From: Paracoccaceae bacterium
Lineage (GTDB): Bacteria > Pseudomonadota > Alphaproteobacteria > Rhodobacterales > Rhodobacteraceae
Direction of reading: 5' to 3'
NCBI GenBank assembly: GCA_020832725.1
Contig: JAFIEC010000258.1
Coordinates: 1-9,028, forward strand
DNA: 9,028 nt
Part shown: positions 1 to 5,439 of the stretch, one piece after another
Layout: each line of letters opens with the position of its first letter
How positions within the stretch are numbered: position 1 is the first letter of the stretch
The notes under the pieces: model-generated
Told to the model about the DNA's origin: nothing
Databases searched by the model: none
What the model saw: only the letters and a program-made list of their open reading frames with translations
Translations under genes and position numbers: made by a program

Positions 1-242
1 AGCACCAGCGCCTCGGCGTTCTGGAGCCGCTGCACATAGGGATCGATCCGGCAGCGATTGACCGAAACGTCATGATAGCATTCACGGTCCTCGCGCGACA
101 GGACCGGGTCGAACCCCTCGGCATAGAGGTCGAGATCATCCACCTCGTGACCGGACGCTGTGAGCTGCGCGACCACGACCCTGTGCAGCTCGGCGGCCAG
201 GCTGTCCTGCAGGGGATGGGCGTAGATCACATGGACGCGCAT
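1..242 (-). CDS. NAD(P)H:quinone oxidoreductase, flavodoxin-like fold (partial; C-terminus outside the window)
   Basis: The minus strand is open from the ATG at 242 down to base 1, giving the first 80 residues of a protein cut by the window edge. It begins MRVHVIYAHP, the first beta strand plus the YAHP phosphate/flavin loop of the Flavodoxin_2 family (NQO/MdaB/KefF-like). GHEVDDLDLYAEGFDPVLSR at residues 31-50 is the family's second strand and conserved DLYAEGFDP segment, and QRLQNAEALVL starts the next core strand. Family members are soluble FMN or FAD proteins that reduce quinones or other electrophiles with NAD(P)H in two-electron steps. A GAGG about ten bases upstream of the ATG supports this start. 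The gene diverges from the catabolic genes and shares their control region, so it may be co-regulated and detoxify a quinone-like intermediate; that role is inference. The family call is firm, the substrate unknown. Confidence 0.87.
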   Translation of the reverse strand, partial: MRVHVIYAHPLQDSLAAELHRVVVAQLTASGHEVDDLDLYAEGFDPVLSREDRECYHDVSVNRCRIDPYVQRLQNAEALV

Positions 243-402
243 GCACCAACCTCGATGGAAATCGGGCCGATCACGCTCATGACCTGCACGCGCCCCCCGA
301 ACAGACCCCGGCATGGCGGCCATCGCCGCCCCTGCTGCAGCGTGGACCGGCGGTTCGGCACCCGGATGCGCCCATGCCACCTGAATCCACCCCGCATATT
401 CC

Positions 403-415
403 CGATTATCGAACA
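403..415 (-). promoter_or_regulatory. Candidate IclR/PcaR-type operator with embedded -10, facing the oxidoreductase gene
   Basis: Read on the minus strand this is TGTTCGATAATCG, exactly the 13 bases found on the plus strand at 549-561. From memory, the PcaR site of Pseudomonas putida is GTTCGATAATCGCAC, so 12 bases agree contiguously. The hexamer GATAAT (minus strand, 410 to 405) matches the -10 consensus at five of six positions. A transcript from it would start near 398 and have a leader of about 155 bases before the ATG at 242. No good -35 hexamer sits 16-18 bases upstream, which suits an activator-dependent promoter. Binding is inferred. Confidence 0.55.
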
Positions 416-423
416 ATAGTTCG
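410..423. promoter_or_regulatory. Inverted repeat CGAAC-4-GTTCG next to the first operator copy
   Basis: The sequence reads CGAAC, four spacer bases, then GTTCG: a perfect 5-base dyad overlapping the 403-415 element. It runs on into GTTCGTTCATCG (419-430), a degenerate second GTTCG...ATCG site near the -35 zone of the minus-strand promoter. IclR proteins of the PcaR/PcaU/PobR group commonly bind two or three adjacent repeats, so this may be an additional dimer site. That role is inference. Confidence 0.42.
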
Positions 424-505
424 TTCATCGTTGCAACAATCGCCGGAACGGTCAAGGGGAAAGCCCGGCGCGAAACCGCCCCGGGACCACGATGCAGGCC
501 CCGGA

Positions 506-536
506 TTGACTCTGGTTCAGCGGGGTGCCGTTATGA
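506..536 (+). promoter_or_regulatory. Weak sigma70-like promoter candidate upstream of the lyase gene
   Basis: TTGACT at 506-511 matches the -35 consensus at five of six positions. The best -10 partners are poor: CGTTAT at 529-534 with a 17-base spacer (three of six), or TTATGA at 531-536 with a 19-base spacer. If used, transcription would start near 541-546 and the IclR-like element at 549-561 would lie just downstream, where a bound protein would block it. It may be an alternative to the GATAAT promoter inside that element. Confidence 0.3.
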
Positions 537-548
537 CAATAGAGCGAA

Positions 549-561
549 TGTTCGATAATCG
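549..561 (+). promoter_or_regulatory. Candidate IclR/PcaR-type operator with embedded -10, facing the lyase-hyuAB genes
   Basis: TGTTCGATAATCG is the same 13-mer as the minus-strand copy at 403-415, here pointing at the plus-strand genes. Its core CGATAATCG is a perfect interrupted palindrome, and TTCG...CGAA arms (551-565) extend the dyad. It matches the remembered PcaR consensus GTTCGATAATCGCAC over its first 13 positions (GTTCGATAATCGC, 550-562). GATAAT at 554-559 is a five-of-six -10 hexamer. Transcription would start near 566, only about 12 bases before the preferred ATG at 578, so the site probably controls the downstream genes directly. Confidence 0.6.
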
Positions 562-577
562 CGAAACCGGTGCATCG

Positions 578-1078
578 ATGATCCAGACCAAGCGCCTCGA
601 TCCGGCAAGCTTCGGCAGCTTCGGGCACGTCGCACGCAGGGGGGAGGGCCTGACCCGATCCATCCGCGCAGGCGAGGTCGTGCTGACCCGAAGCCCGGCG
701 TGTTTTCCGCATGACCACACCGCCTGCGACCACAGCCTCGACTTCTACGAGGTCCAGCCCGCATCCGCGCCGTTCCGGGCCGTGCAGGCGGAACAGCATC
801 CCAACAGCGCGCAGATGTTCGTGCCCATGCGCGCAAGGGCCTATCTGGTGCTGGTCTGGGAGGGCGATCCGCGCGACGGCGCGCCGGCGCATGCCTTTGT
901 CGCCGGGCCCGAGGATGTGGTGATCTACAACCCCGGGCAGTGGCATCACGGTATCGTCGCACTTGGGGCCCCGGCGCTGTTTGCCTCGACCATGTGGCGC
1001 ACGCGCGGCGGTGTGGATGTGGAGTTCGCCCCACTGGACGCTCCGCTTGCGGTCGATCTGGCGGATCATCTGCCATGA
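578..1078 (+). CDS. Ureidoglycolate lyase (AllA) family protein
   Basis: The 166-residue protein has the usual length of the ureidoglycolate lyase family, small cupin-like proteins that split ureidoglycolate into glyoxylate and urea. Visible family signatures are the N-terminal LDPASFGSFGHV (residues 7-18; compare AllA's 'FAPFGDVI'), QHPNSAQMFVPM at 73-84 (compare 'RHPxGSQAFxP') and NPGQWHHGIVAL at 118-129, the GxWHHPLLAL-like segment with the paired histidines 123 and 124. The frame is open further upstream with ATGs at 533 and 548, but the ATG at 578 gives the family-like N-terminus and lies downstream of the operator-like element. No strong Shine-Dalgarno precedes any of the three, so the start is less certain than the family. 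The stop overlaps the next start (ATGA), implying translational coupling to hyuAB. It could act on a ureidoglycolate analogue; full purine breakdown genes are not visible here. Confidence 0.8.
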   Translation: MIQTKRLDPASFGSFGHVARRGEGLTRSIRAGEVVLTRSPACFPHDHTACDHSLDFYEVQPASAPFRAVQAEQHPNSAQMFVPMRARAYLVLVWEGDPRDGAPAHAFVAGPEDVVIYNPGQWHHGIVALGAPALFASTMWRTRGGVDVEFAPLDAPLAVDLADHLP

Positions 1079-4000
1079 GCGTGCTGGGAATCGATATCGG
1101 GGCCGCGACCATCGATCTGGCCCTCCTGTCCGGGGGGGACGTGCAGGTGCTCAAATGCGCGCGCGACACCGCCGAGACCGGCCCGCTGGTGGCGGCGGCA
1201 CTGGCGCGGGCGGGCACAGCATGGTCGCTGCGGCCCGAAACGCTCGACGAGGTGCGCATCGGTTCCACCTCGGCGATCAACAGGTTGCTTGCCCGGGATG
1301 TCGCCCGGATCGGGCTGATCACGAATCGCGGGTTCGCCGACCTGCTGGCGCTTGGCCGCCAGAACCGGGCCGACCTGCATGACCCGGTCGCCCGCTCTCC
1401 GGCGCCTGTGTTTCTGGTGGCGCCGGGTGCCATCCGGGAGGTCGAGGGGCGGCTTGGCCCGGATGGTGCCGAGATCGCGCCGCTGGCCGCGCGGGAGGTG
1501 CGCGACGCGGGGACGCTGCTGGCCGCGCAGGGGGTGGAGGCAATCGCCGTCTGCCTGCTCTTTGCCCATGTGAACCCGGCCCATGAGGCCGCCTGTGCCG
1601 CGATTCTGGCCGAAGCCGCGCCGGGGATTCCGGTGATCCTGTCGCATGACGTAGACCCGATGGCCCGGGAATACGAGCGGGCGGTCTCGACCTGCCTCGA
1701 AGCGGCGCTGCGCCCGTCGATCGAGCGTGACAACCGCGCGATCGCGGAGGCCCTGCGGGGCGCGGGCTTTGCCGGACGGCTTTCGTTCGCGGATTCGCGG
1801 GGGCATCTGCTCTCGCCCGGGGCGGCCTTGCGGATCGCCACGGCCCAGCTTGTCGGCGGGCCCGCCGTCTCGGCCCGGGCCTCGGCGGCATTGGCGCGGG
1901 CACAGGGCCTGAAGAGGGCACTGGCGATCGATGTCGGCTCGACCACCACCGATATCGTGCTGATCGAGGAGGGAGAGCCCGCCACGGCCACATATGGCGT
2001 GATCGGCGGCGTGCCCCTGCGCGCGGGCATGACCGACATCACCAATATCGCCCTTGGCGGTCAGAGCGCGGTAACGCTGTCGACCGGCGCGGGCATCCGC
2101 TTTTGCCAGCAGGGCGCGCCCGACGCGCTGCACCTGACGGATGCGCTGGTGGTGCTGGGAGAGCTTGCGCCGCAGATCGCGCCGGGCGCGCTGGCGCGGC
2201 TTGCGGCGGTCGCGGGGCCGGGCGGCACGGCCCCGGAGGAGCTGGCAAGGCGGATCGTGGATGCCGCTCTGGACCGGCTGGCCGAAAGTGTCCTGCGCCA
2301 TGCCGTGAGCCGCAACGTCGACCCGGCGACAGTGCCGCTTGTCGCAAACGGGGGGCTCGGACCGGTTCTGGCGCGGGCGCTGGCCGAGCGGCTGGGAAGC
2401 CCGATGATCCTGATCGAGCCGCATGCGGCGGTTTCGGGCGCCGTGGGCCTGTTGCACGCCCGACATGCGCAAGAGACCACGATTCGGGTCAATGCCCCGC
2501 TTGCGCGCCTTGACGAGGCAACCCTGCATTCCGTGACCGCCGACCTGTCGCATTCGGCGGGGGCGGCGTGCGCGGGGGCTGCACTGTCCATGAGCGTGGC
2601 ACCCGACGCCTTCATGCACCCTGTCCGCCTCGATCTGACCGGGTCGCGGGTGCAGGTGGCCGCGCTTGCCGAAGGCTTCGCGGCCTGGCATCTGGCGCAA
2701 TTGGGATCGCACCCCCGAAAGCCCGGCTTTGTCTTCGCGCTCCACCGGCTGCATCTGGAGGAGGCGCTGCCCCTGCCCGCGCCGGATGCCAGCCTCTGCC
2801 GCATCGCACCGCCCGGGATGGGGCCGCGCCCCGAAACCCTCCAGATGCGGCTGAACGCCATCGCCCAGCGCATGCAGGAGGTGCTGTTCCGCACCGCCGT
2901 TTCTCCGGTGGTGCGCGAGGGCAATGACGCAGCGGCCGCCCTGCTGACGCCAGAGGGCGAGTTGCTGGCCTTGTCGGATGCGATCCCGCTGCTTCTTGGC
3001 GCGCTGGACGGGGCCAGCCGGGCGATTCTGGAGCTTTTCCCGGCCGACACGATGCAGGAGGGCGATCTGTTCATCATGAACGATCCGTTCCTCGGCGGCA
3101 CCCATCTGCCCGACCTGACCGTGCTGCGCCCGGTCTTTGCTGCGGGGCGGCTGGTGGCGCTGGCGGCCAGCATGCTGCACCATCAGGACGTGGGCGGGAT
3201 GCGCCCCGGCTCGGTTCCGCCCGATGCCGTGGACATCTTTCAGGAGGGGCTGCGCCTGCCGCCCATGCGCCTTGGCCGGGGCGACCGGATCGGCCACGAA
3301 CTCGAGGCGCTGATCCGGTCCAATTCCCGGGCACCCGATACGGTTCTGGGCGATCTCGCATCCCAGATCGCCGCAGCCCGGCAGGCCGCAGCCTCGATCG
3401 CCGCGCTGGCTGCGGAATTCACCCCCGAAAGTTTTGCGGCAGGGCTTTCGGCCTGCCTTGCGCGGGGCGAGGCGCTGGCCCGCGAGTCGATCGCGGCGAT
3501 GTCGCAAGGCCCCCACCCGGCGCGCGAGGCGATGGACCCGATGCCGGGGCTGCCGGATATCGAGATCCTGCTGGAGTTGCGCTGCACCGAGGGGCGGTTC
3601 GTGGCCGATTTCGCGGGAACCAGCCCGCAGGTTCCGGCCCCCGTCAATTGCGTCCGCTCCGGCCCGTTCGCCGCAGCCCTCTATTCGGTGCTCAGCGCCA
3701 TGGGCGATACCATCTTCCGAAACGGCGGGGTGGCGCGCTGCATCGAGCTGCGCCTGCCGGAGGGCTGCGCCATCAATGCCACGCCCCCGGCTGCGGTGAA
3801 TGCCCGGATGGGGATCGTCCGGGCGACGACCTCCGCCTTTCTGCAGGCCTTTGCCCGCGCCCTGCCCGAGCGGATGCCCGCCGCCAATTCGGGCATGTCG
3901 TTCGTTCTGGCATTCTCGGGCCTGCATGACGACGGAAGCCGCTTCATCGTCACCGAGATCGTGGCCGGCGGGGCAGGCGGCGGGCCGCATGCCGACGGGG

Positions 4001-4419
4001 CGCATGGCATTTCCACCGATGTGGGCAATGCCATGAACATGCCCGCCGAGGCGCTGGAATCCCAGATCCCGCTGCGCCTGCTGCAGACCGAAATCCGGCG
4101 CGGTTCAGGCGGGGCCGGGCACCATCGGGGCGGTGACGGGATCAGGCGCATCTATCTGGCACTTCGCGACGGCATCGACGTCTCGGTGAGGGGCGAGCGG
4201 TTCCGCACGGTTCCCGCGGGCCTTGCAGGGGGCGATGCGCCCAGCCCGGCGGCGGCGCGGGTGATCCGACGCGACGGCAGTGTGGAGCATCTTGCCAGCC
4301 GGTCCACGCCACGGCTCGACGCGGGCGACAGGCTGGTCGTAGAAAGTTGCGGGGGTGCAGGCTATGGCCCCCCGGAGGGAGGGCCGGGGCGTGATCAAGC
4401 GTCAAGGCCGGGGAGATGA
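1075..4419 (+). CDS. Hydantoinase/oxoprolinase HyuA-HyuB fusion protein
   Basis: This 1114-residue protein joins the two subunits of ATP-dependent hydantoinase / 5-oxoprolinase in one chain. The family uses ATP to activate a lactam, hydantoin or ketone carbonyl for hydrolysis or carboxylation. The HyuA half (about 1-580) shows the ASKHA-fold phosphate loops GIDIGAATID (5-14) and AIDVGSTTTDIVLI (284-297), the HyuA segments RIGSTSAINRLLAR (61-74) and GFADLLALGRQ (86-96), REYERAVST (198-206) and the nucleotide-site NGGLGP (425-430). The HyuB half (about 584-1105) shows AIAQRMQEVLFRTAVSP (595-611), GDLFIMNDPFLGGTHLPDLT (663-682), the HHQDVGG metal-type motif (702-708), DFAGTSPQVPAPVN (845-858) and GGAGGGPHADG (965-975). 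At 1114 aa it is shorter than eukaryotic 5-oxoprolinase (near 1290 aa), partly because the PGPACYGRGG-type stretch of HyuA is missing. The start is set by the ATGA overlap and a good N-terminus. Substrate unknown; hydantoins, lactams or 5-oxoproline are possible. Confidence 0.9.
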   Translation: MSVLGIDIGAATIDLALLSGGDVQVLKCARDTAETGPLVAAALARAGTAWSLRPETLDEVRIGSTSAINRLLARDVARIGLITNRGFADLLALGRQNRADLHDPVARSPAPVFLVAPGAIREVEGRLGPDGAEIAPLAAREVRDAGTLLAAQGVEAIAVCLLFAHVNPAHEAACAAILAEAAPGIPVILSHDVDPMAREYERAVSTCLEAALRPSIERDNRAIAEALRGAGFAGRLSFADSRGHLLSPGAALRIATAQLVGGPAVSARASAALARAQGLKRALAIDVGSTTTDIVLIEEGEPATATYGVIGGVPLRAGMTDITNIALGGQSAVTLSTGAGIRFCQQGAPDALHLTDALVVLGELAPQIAPGALARLAAVAGPGGTAPEELARRIVDAALDRLAESVLRHAVSRNVDPATVPLVANGGLGPVLARALAERLGSPMILIEPHAAVSGAVGLLHARHAQETTIRVNAPLARLDEATLHSVTADLSHSAGAACAGAALSMSVAPDAFMHPVRLDLTGSRVQVAALAEGFAAWHLAQLGSHPRKPGFVFALHRLHLEEALPLPAPDASLCRIAPPGMGPRPETLQMRLNAIAQRMQEVLFRTAVSPVVREGNDAAAALLTPEGELLALSDAIPLLLGALDGASRAILELFPADTMQEGDLFIMNDPFLGGTHLPDLTVLRPVFAAGRLVALAASMLHHQDVGGMRPGSVPPDAVDIFQEGLRLPPMRLGRGDRIGHELEALIRSNSRAPDTVLGDLASQIAAARQAAASIAALAAEFTPESFAAGLSACLARGEALARESIAAMSQGPHPAREAMDPMPGLPDIEILLELRCTEGRFVADFAGTSPQVPAPVNCVRSGPFAAALYSVLSAMGDTIFRNGGVARCIELRLPEGCAINATPPAAVNARMGIVRATTSAFLQAFARALPERMPAANSGMSFVLAFSGLHDDGSRFIVTEIVAGGAGGGPHADGAHGISTDVGNAMNMPAEALESQIPLRLLQTEIRRGSGGAGHHRGGDGIRRIYLALRDGIDVSVRGERFRTVPAGLAGGDAPSPAAARVIRRDGSVEHLASRSTPRLDAGDRLVVESCGGAGYGPPEGGPGRDQASRPGR

Positions 4420-4524
4420 CGCAAGGCACGGGCGCACAGGGATTGCGCGGCGGATTATCCGTTCGCACACCGGGCATGCTCCGGCAACAGGGCGGCCTCG
4501 CGGATGCAGGGAGGGCATCATCGC
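4420..4524. promoter_or_regulatory. Gap before the iclR gene with a dyad related to the upstream operators
   Basis: CGGATTATCCG at 4451-4461 is a perfect 11-base interrupted palindrome, followed directly by TTCGCAC (4462-4468), so that GTTCGCAC spans 4461-4468. The GATTATC core is shared with the elements at 403-415 and, in reverse, 549-561, but the flanking G and C make it a variant. It lies about 57-74 bases before the regulator's ATG, a sensible position for autoregulation. AGGGAGGG at 4508-4515 is the iclR ribosome binding site, nine bases before the ATG at 4525. I see no clear terminator after hyuAB. Confidence 0.4.
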
Positions 4525-5304
4525 ATGAGCATGCACGAGTTTCTTCACAAGGACGACAAGGAGGTCTCGCTCACCTTCGGCAAGGGTCTTTCGGTGATCA
4601 TGGCCTTCGAGGGGCGCAACCGCGACCTGTCGATCTCCGAGATCGCCGAGCGGGTCGGCGTGAACCGCGCCGTCACCCGTCGCCTTGTCCGGACGCTGGA
4701 ACAGCTGGGTTTCGTCAGCCGCGACCGGGGTCGGTATCAGCTGACCCCGCGTGTGCTGCGGCTCACGCGCGGGTTTCTCGAGGCCCGCAGCATCCCGCAG
4801 GTGGTCCAGCCGGTGCTGCGCAACACCTCCCAGGAAATCGGGGAATCGGTCTCCTTTGCGATGCTCGACGGAGAGGAAGCCGTCTATGTCGCCCATGCCT
4901 TCGTGCCGCGCCGCTTCAGCCTCAACATGGTGACGGTGGGCAGCCGGGTTCCGCTGGCGCCGACCGCGATCGGGCGGGCGATCCTCGGCTTTCTCGACGA
5001 CGAGGAACGCAGCGCCCTGCTCGCCCGGATGGACCTGACCGCCTATACGCCCAACACGAAGGTGGAGCGCATCGCTCTCGAGGACATCCTCGGGGAAATC
5101 CGCAGAACAGGCTATTGCCTGAGCGAGGCGGAATATGTCGAAGGGGTGAATTCGCTCGCCGTCCCGGTCATTGGCCAGGGGGGGCGGGTCGCCGGGGCGA
5201 TATCCATCATCTTTCCGCAGGATCACTACACCGAGGCCGGTCTTCGGGAGGATCTTGCCTCGAAGCTCCATGCCTGCGCCGCGCATGTGGGCTCTGTCTT
5301 CTGA
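4525..5304 (+). CDS. IclR-family transcriptional regulator, PcaR/PcaU/PobR-like
   Basis: The 259-residue protein has the standard IclR layout. A winged helix-turn-helix occupies roughly residues 14-78, with recognition region LSISEIAERVGVNRAVTRRL at 35-54 and a wing ending RGRYQLTPRVLRL (68-80). A GAF-like effector domain fills about 90-255, with VSFAMLDGEEAVYVAHAF at 109-126, VGSRVPLAPTAIGRAIL at 138-154 and EYVEGVNSLAVPVIG at 203-217. The text around GYVxxD..xYxLTPRVLxLG and 'S.P...QP.L......GES.S.A.LDG...VYVA' is typical of the beta-ketoadipate-type subgroup, which mostly activates catabolic operons in response to an aromatic acid or pathway intermediate. A frame start at 4504 exists, but the strong AGGGAGGG lies inside that extension and fits the ATG at 4525. 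The gene sits between hyuAB and the oxygenase on the same strand, so it is likely the local pathway regulator. The effector is unknown. Confidence 0.93.
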   Translation: MSMHEFLHKDDKEVSLTFGKGLSVIMAFEGRNRDLSISEIAERVGVNRAVTRRLVRTLEQLGFVSRDRGRYQLTPRVLRLTRGFLEARSIPQVVQPVLRNTSQEIGESVSFAMLDGEEAVYVAHAFVPRRFSLNMVTVGSRVPLAPTAIGRAILGFLDDEERSALLARMDLTAYTPNTKVERIALEDILGEIRRTGYCLSEAEYVEGVNSLAVPVIGQGGRVAGAISIIFPQDHYTEAGLREDLASKLHACAAHVGSVF

Positions 5305-5314
5305 AGGCGGTGCC

Positions 5315-5428
5315 ATGGGATATGCAGACCGGTCCGGCGGGCCGGACTTGATCACAGCGCAGGTTCAGGCAGAGTTGCATGCCTGCGCGCCACGGCCCGG
5401 GAGCGATCCGGGCCAACACAGGGACTGA
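5315..5428 (+). CDS. Candidate 37-residue small ORF ahead of the oxygenase gene
   Basis: An ATG at 5315 is preceded by AAGGCGG (5304-5310) four bases away. It opens a 37-codon frame that stops with TGA at 5426-5428, twelve bases before the oxygenase ATG and touching that gene's Shine-Dalgarno. The peptide is polar, with no signal peptide, membrane segment or motif I recognise. It spans two GC-rich hairpins (5332-5347 and 5394-5414). It could be a leader peptide coupling translation to the Rieske gene, or a chance frame in high-GC DNA. Chance is the more likely reading. Confidence 0.22.
   Translation: MGYADRSGGPDLITAQVQAELHACAPRPGSDPGQHRD
5332..5347 (+). terminator. Short GC hairpin after iclR (weak terminator candidate)
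   Basis: GTCCGG (5332-5337), a CGGG loop and CCGGAC (5342-5347) form a perfect 6-base stem 28 bases after the iclR stop. Only TTG follows rather than a T-run, so intrinsic termination would be weak at best. It also lies inside the possible small ORF. It may simply be an RNA structure in the leader of the oxygenase gene. Confidence 0.25.
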
Positions 5429-5437
5429 GGGAGAGGG
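5394..5437 (+). promoter_or_regulatory. Stable hairpin plus strong ribosome binding site of the Rieske gene
   Basis: GGCCCGG (5394-5400) and CCGGGCC (5408-5414) form a perfect all-GC 7-base stem with a 7-base loop. GAGGGAGAGGG (5427-5437), a purine-rich Shine-Dalgarno just before the ATG at 5440, follows 12 bases later. The hairpin leaves the ribosome site free, so it could stabilise the 5' end of a processed or separately started transcript. I found no copy of the GTTCGATAATCG element in this gap. Function is inferred. Confidence 0.4.
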
Positions 5438-5439
5438 CC

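Larger units (their letters stand above)
243..577. promoter_or_regulatory. Divergent intergenic control region
   Basis: About 335 bases separate the minus-strand oxidoreductase from the plus-strand lyase gene. I see no convincing gene here: open frames that enter it are upstream extensions of the lyase frame or antisense to flanking genes. The part from about 390 to 440 is visibly more AT-rich than the surroundings. The region holds two oppositely oriented copies of one 13-base element (403-415 and 549-561), a 5-base dyad (410-423) and a TTGACT hexamer (506-511), listed separately. The layout suits two back-to-back promoters under one regulator. Confidence 0.75.

Noticed and set aside
72..419. 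Plus-strand open frame near the left edge
   Set aside because: It lies opposite the clear flavodoxin-fold gene, has no ribosome site and no recognisable sequence.
374..577. Upstream extension of the lyase-family gene to the ATG at 374, 533 or 548
   Set aside because: The family-like N-terminus begins at 578, the extension is not protein-like, and it would put the operator-like element inside the coding region. The 533 and 548 starts are not fully excluded.
940..1074. Upstream extension of the hyuAB frame to 940
   Set aside because: It overlaps the lyase gene in another frame; the ATGA-coupled start at 1075 gives the expected MSVLGIDIG beginning.
1066..4005. Long minus-strand open frame of about 979 codons opposite hyuAB
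   Set aside because: It is antisense to a strongly conserved HyuA-HyuB sequence, its translation is rich in Arg, Gly and Pro with no domain, and such frames are expected in high-GC DNA with strong third-position bias.
4402..5355. Minus-strand open frame opposite iclR, and a plus-strand frame 4416-5351
   Set aside because: Both are out-of-frame shadows of the IclR gene, which has clear domain sequence and a strong ribosome site.
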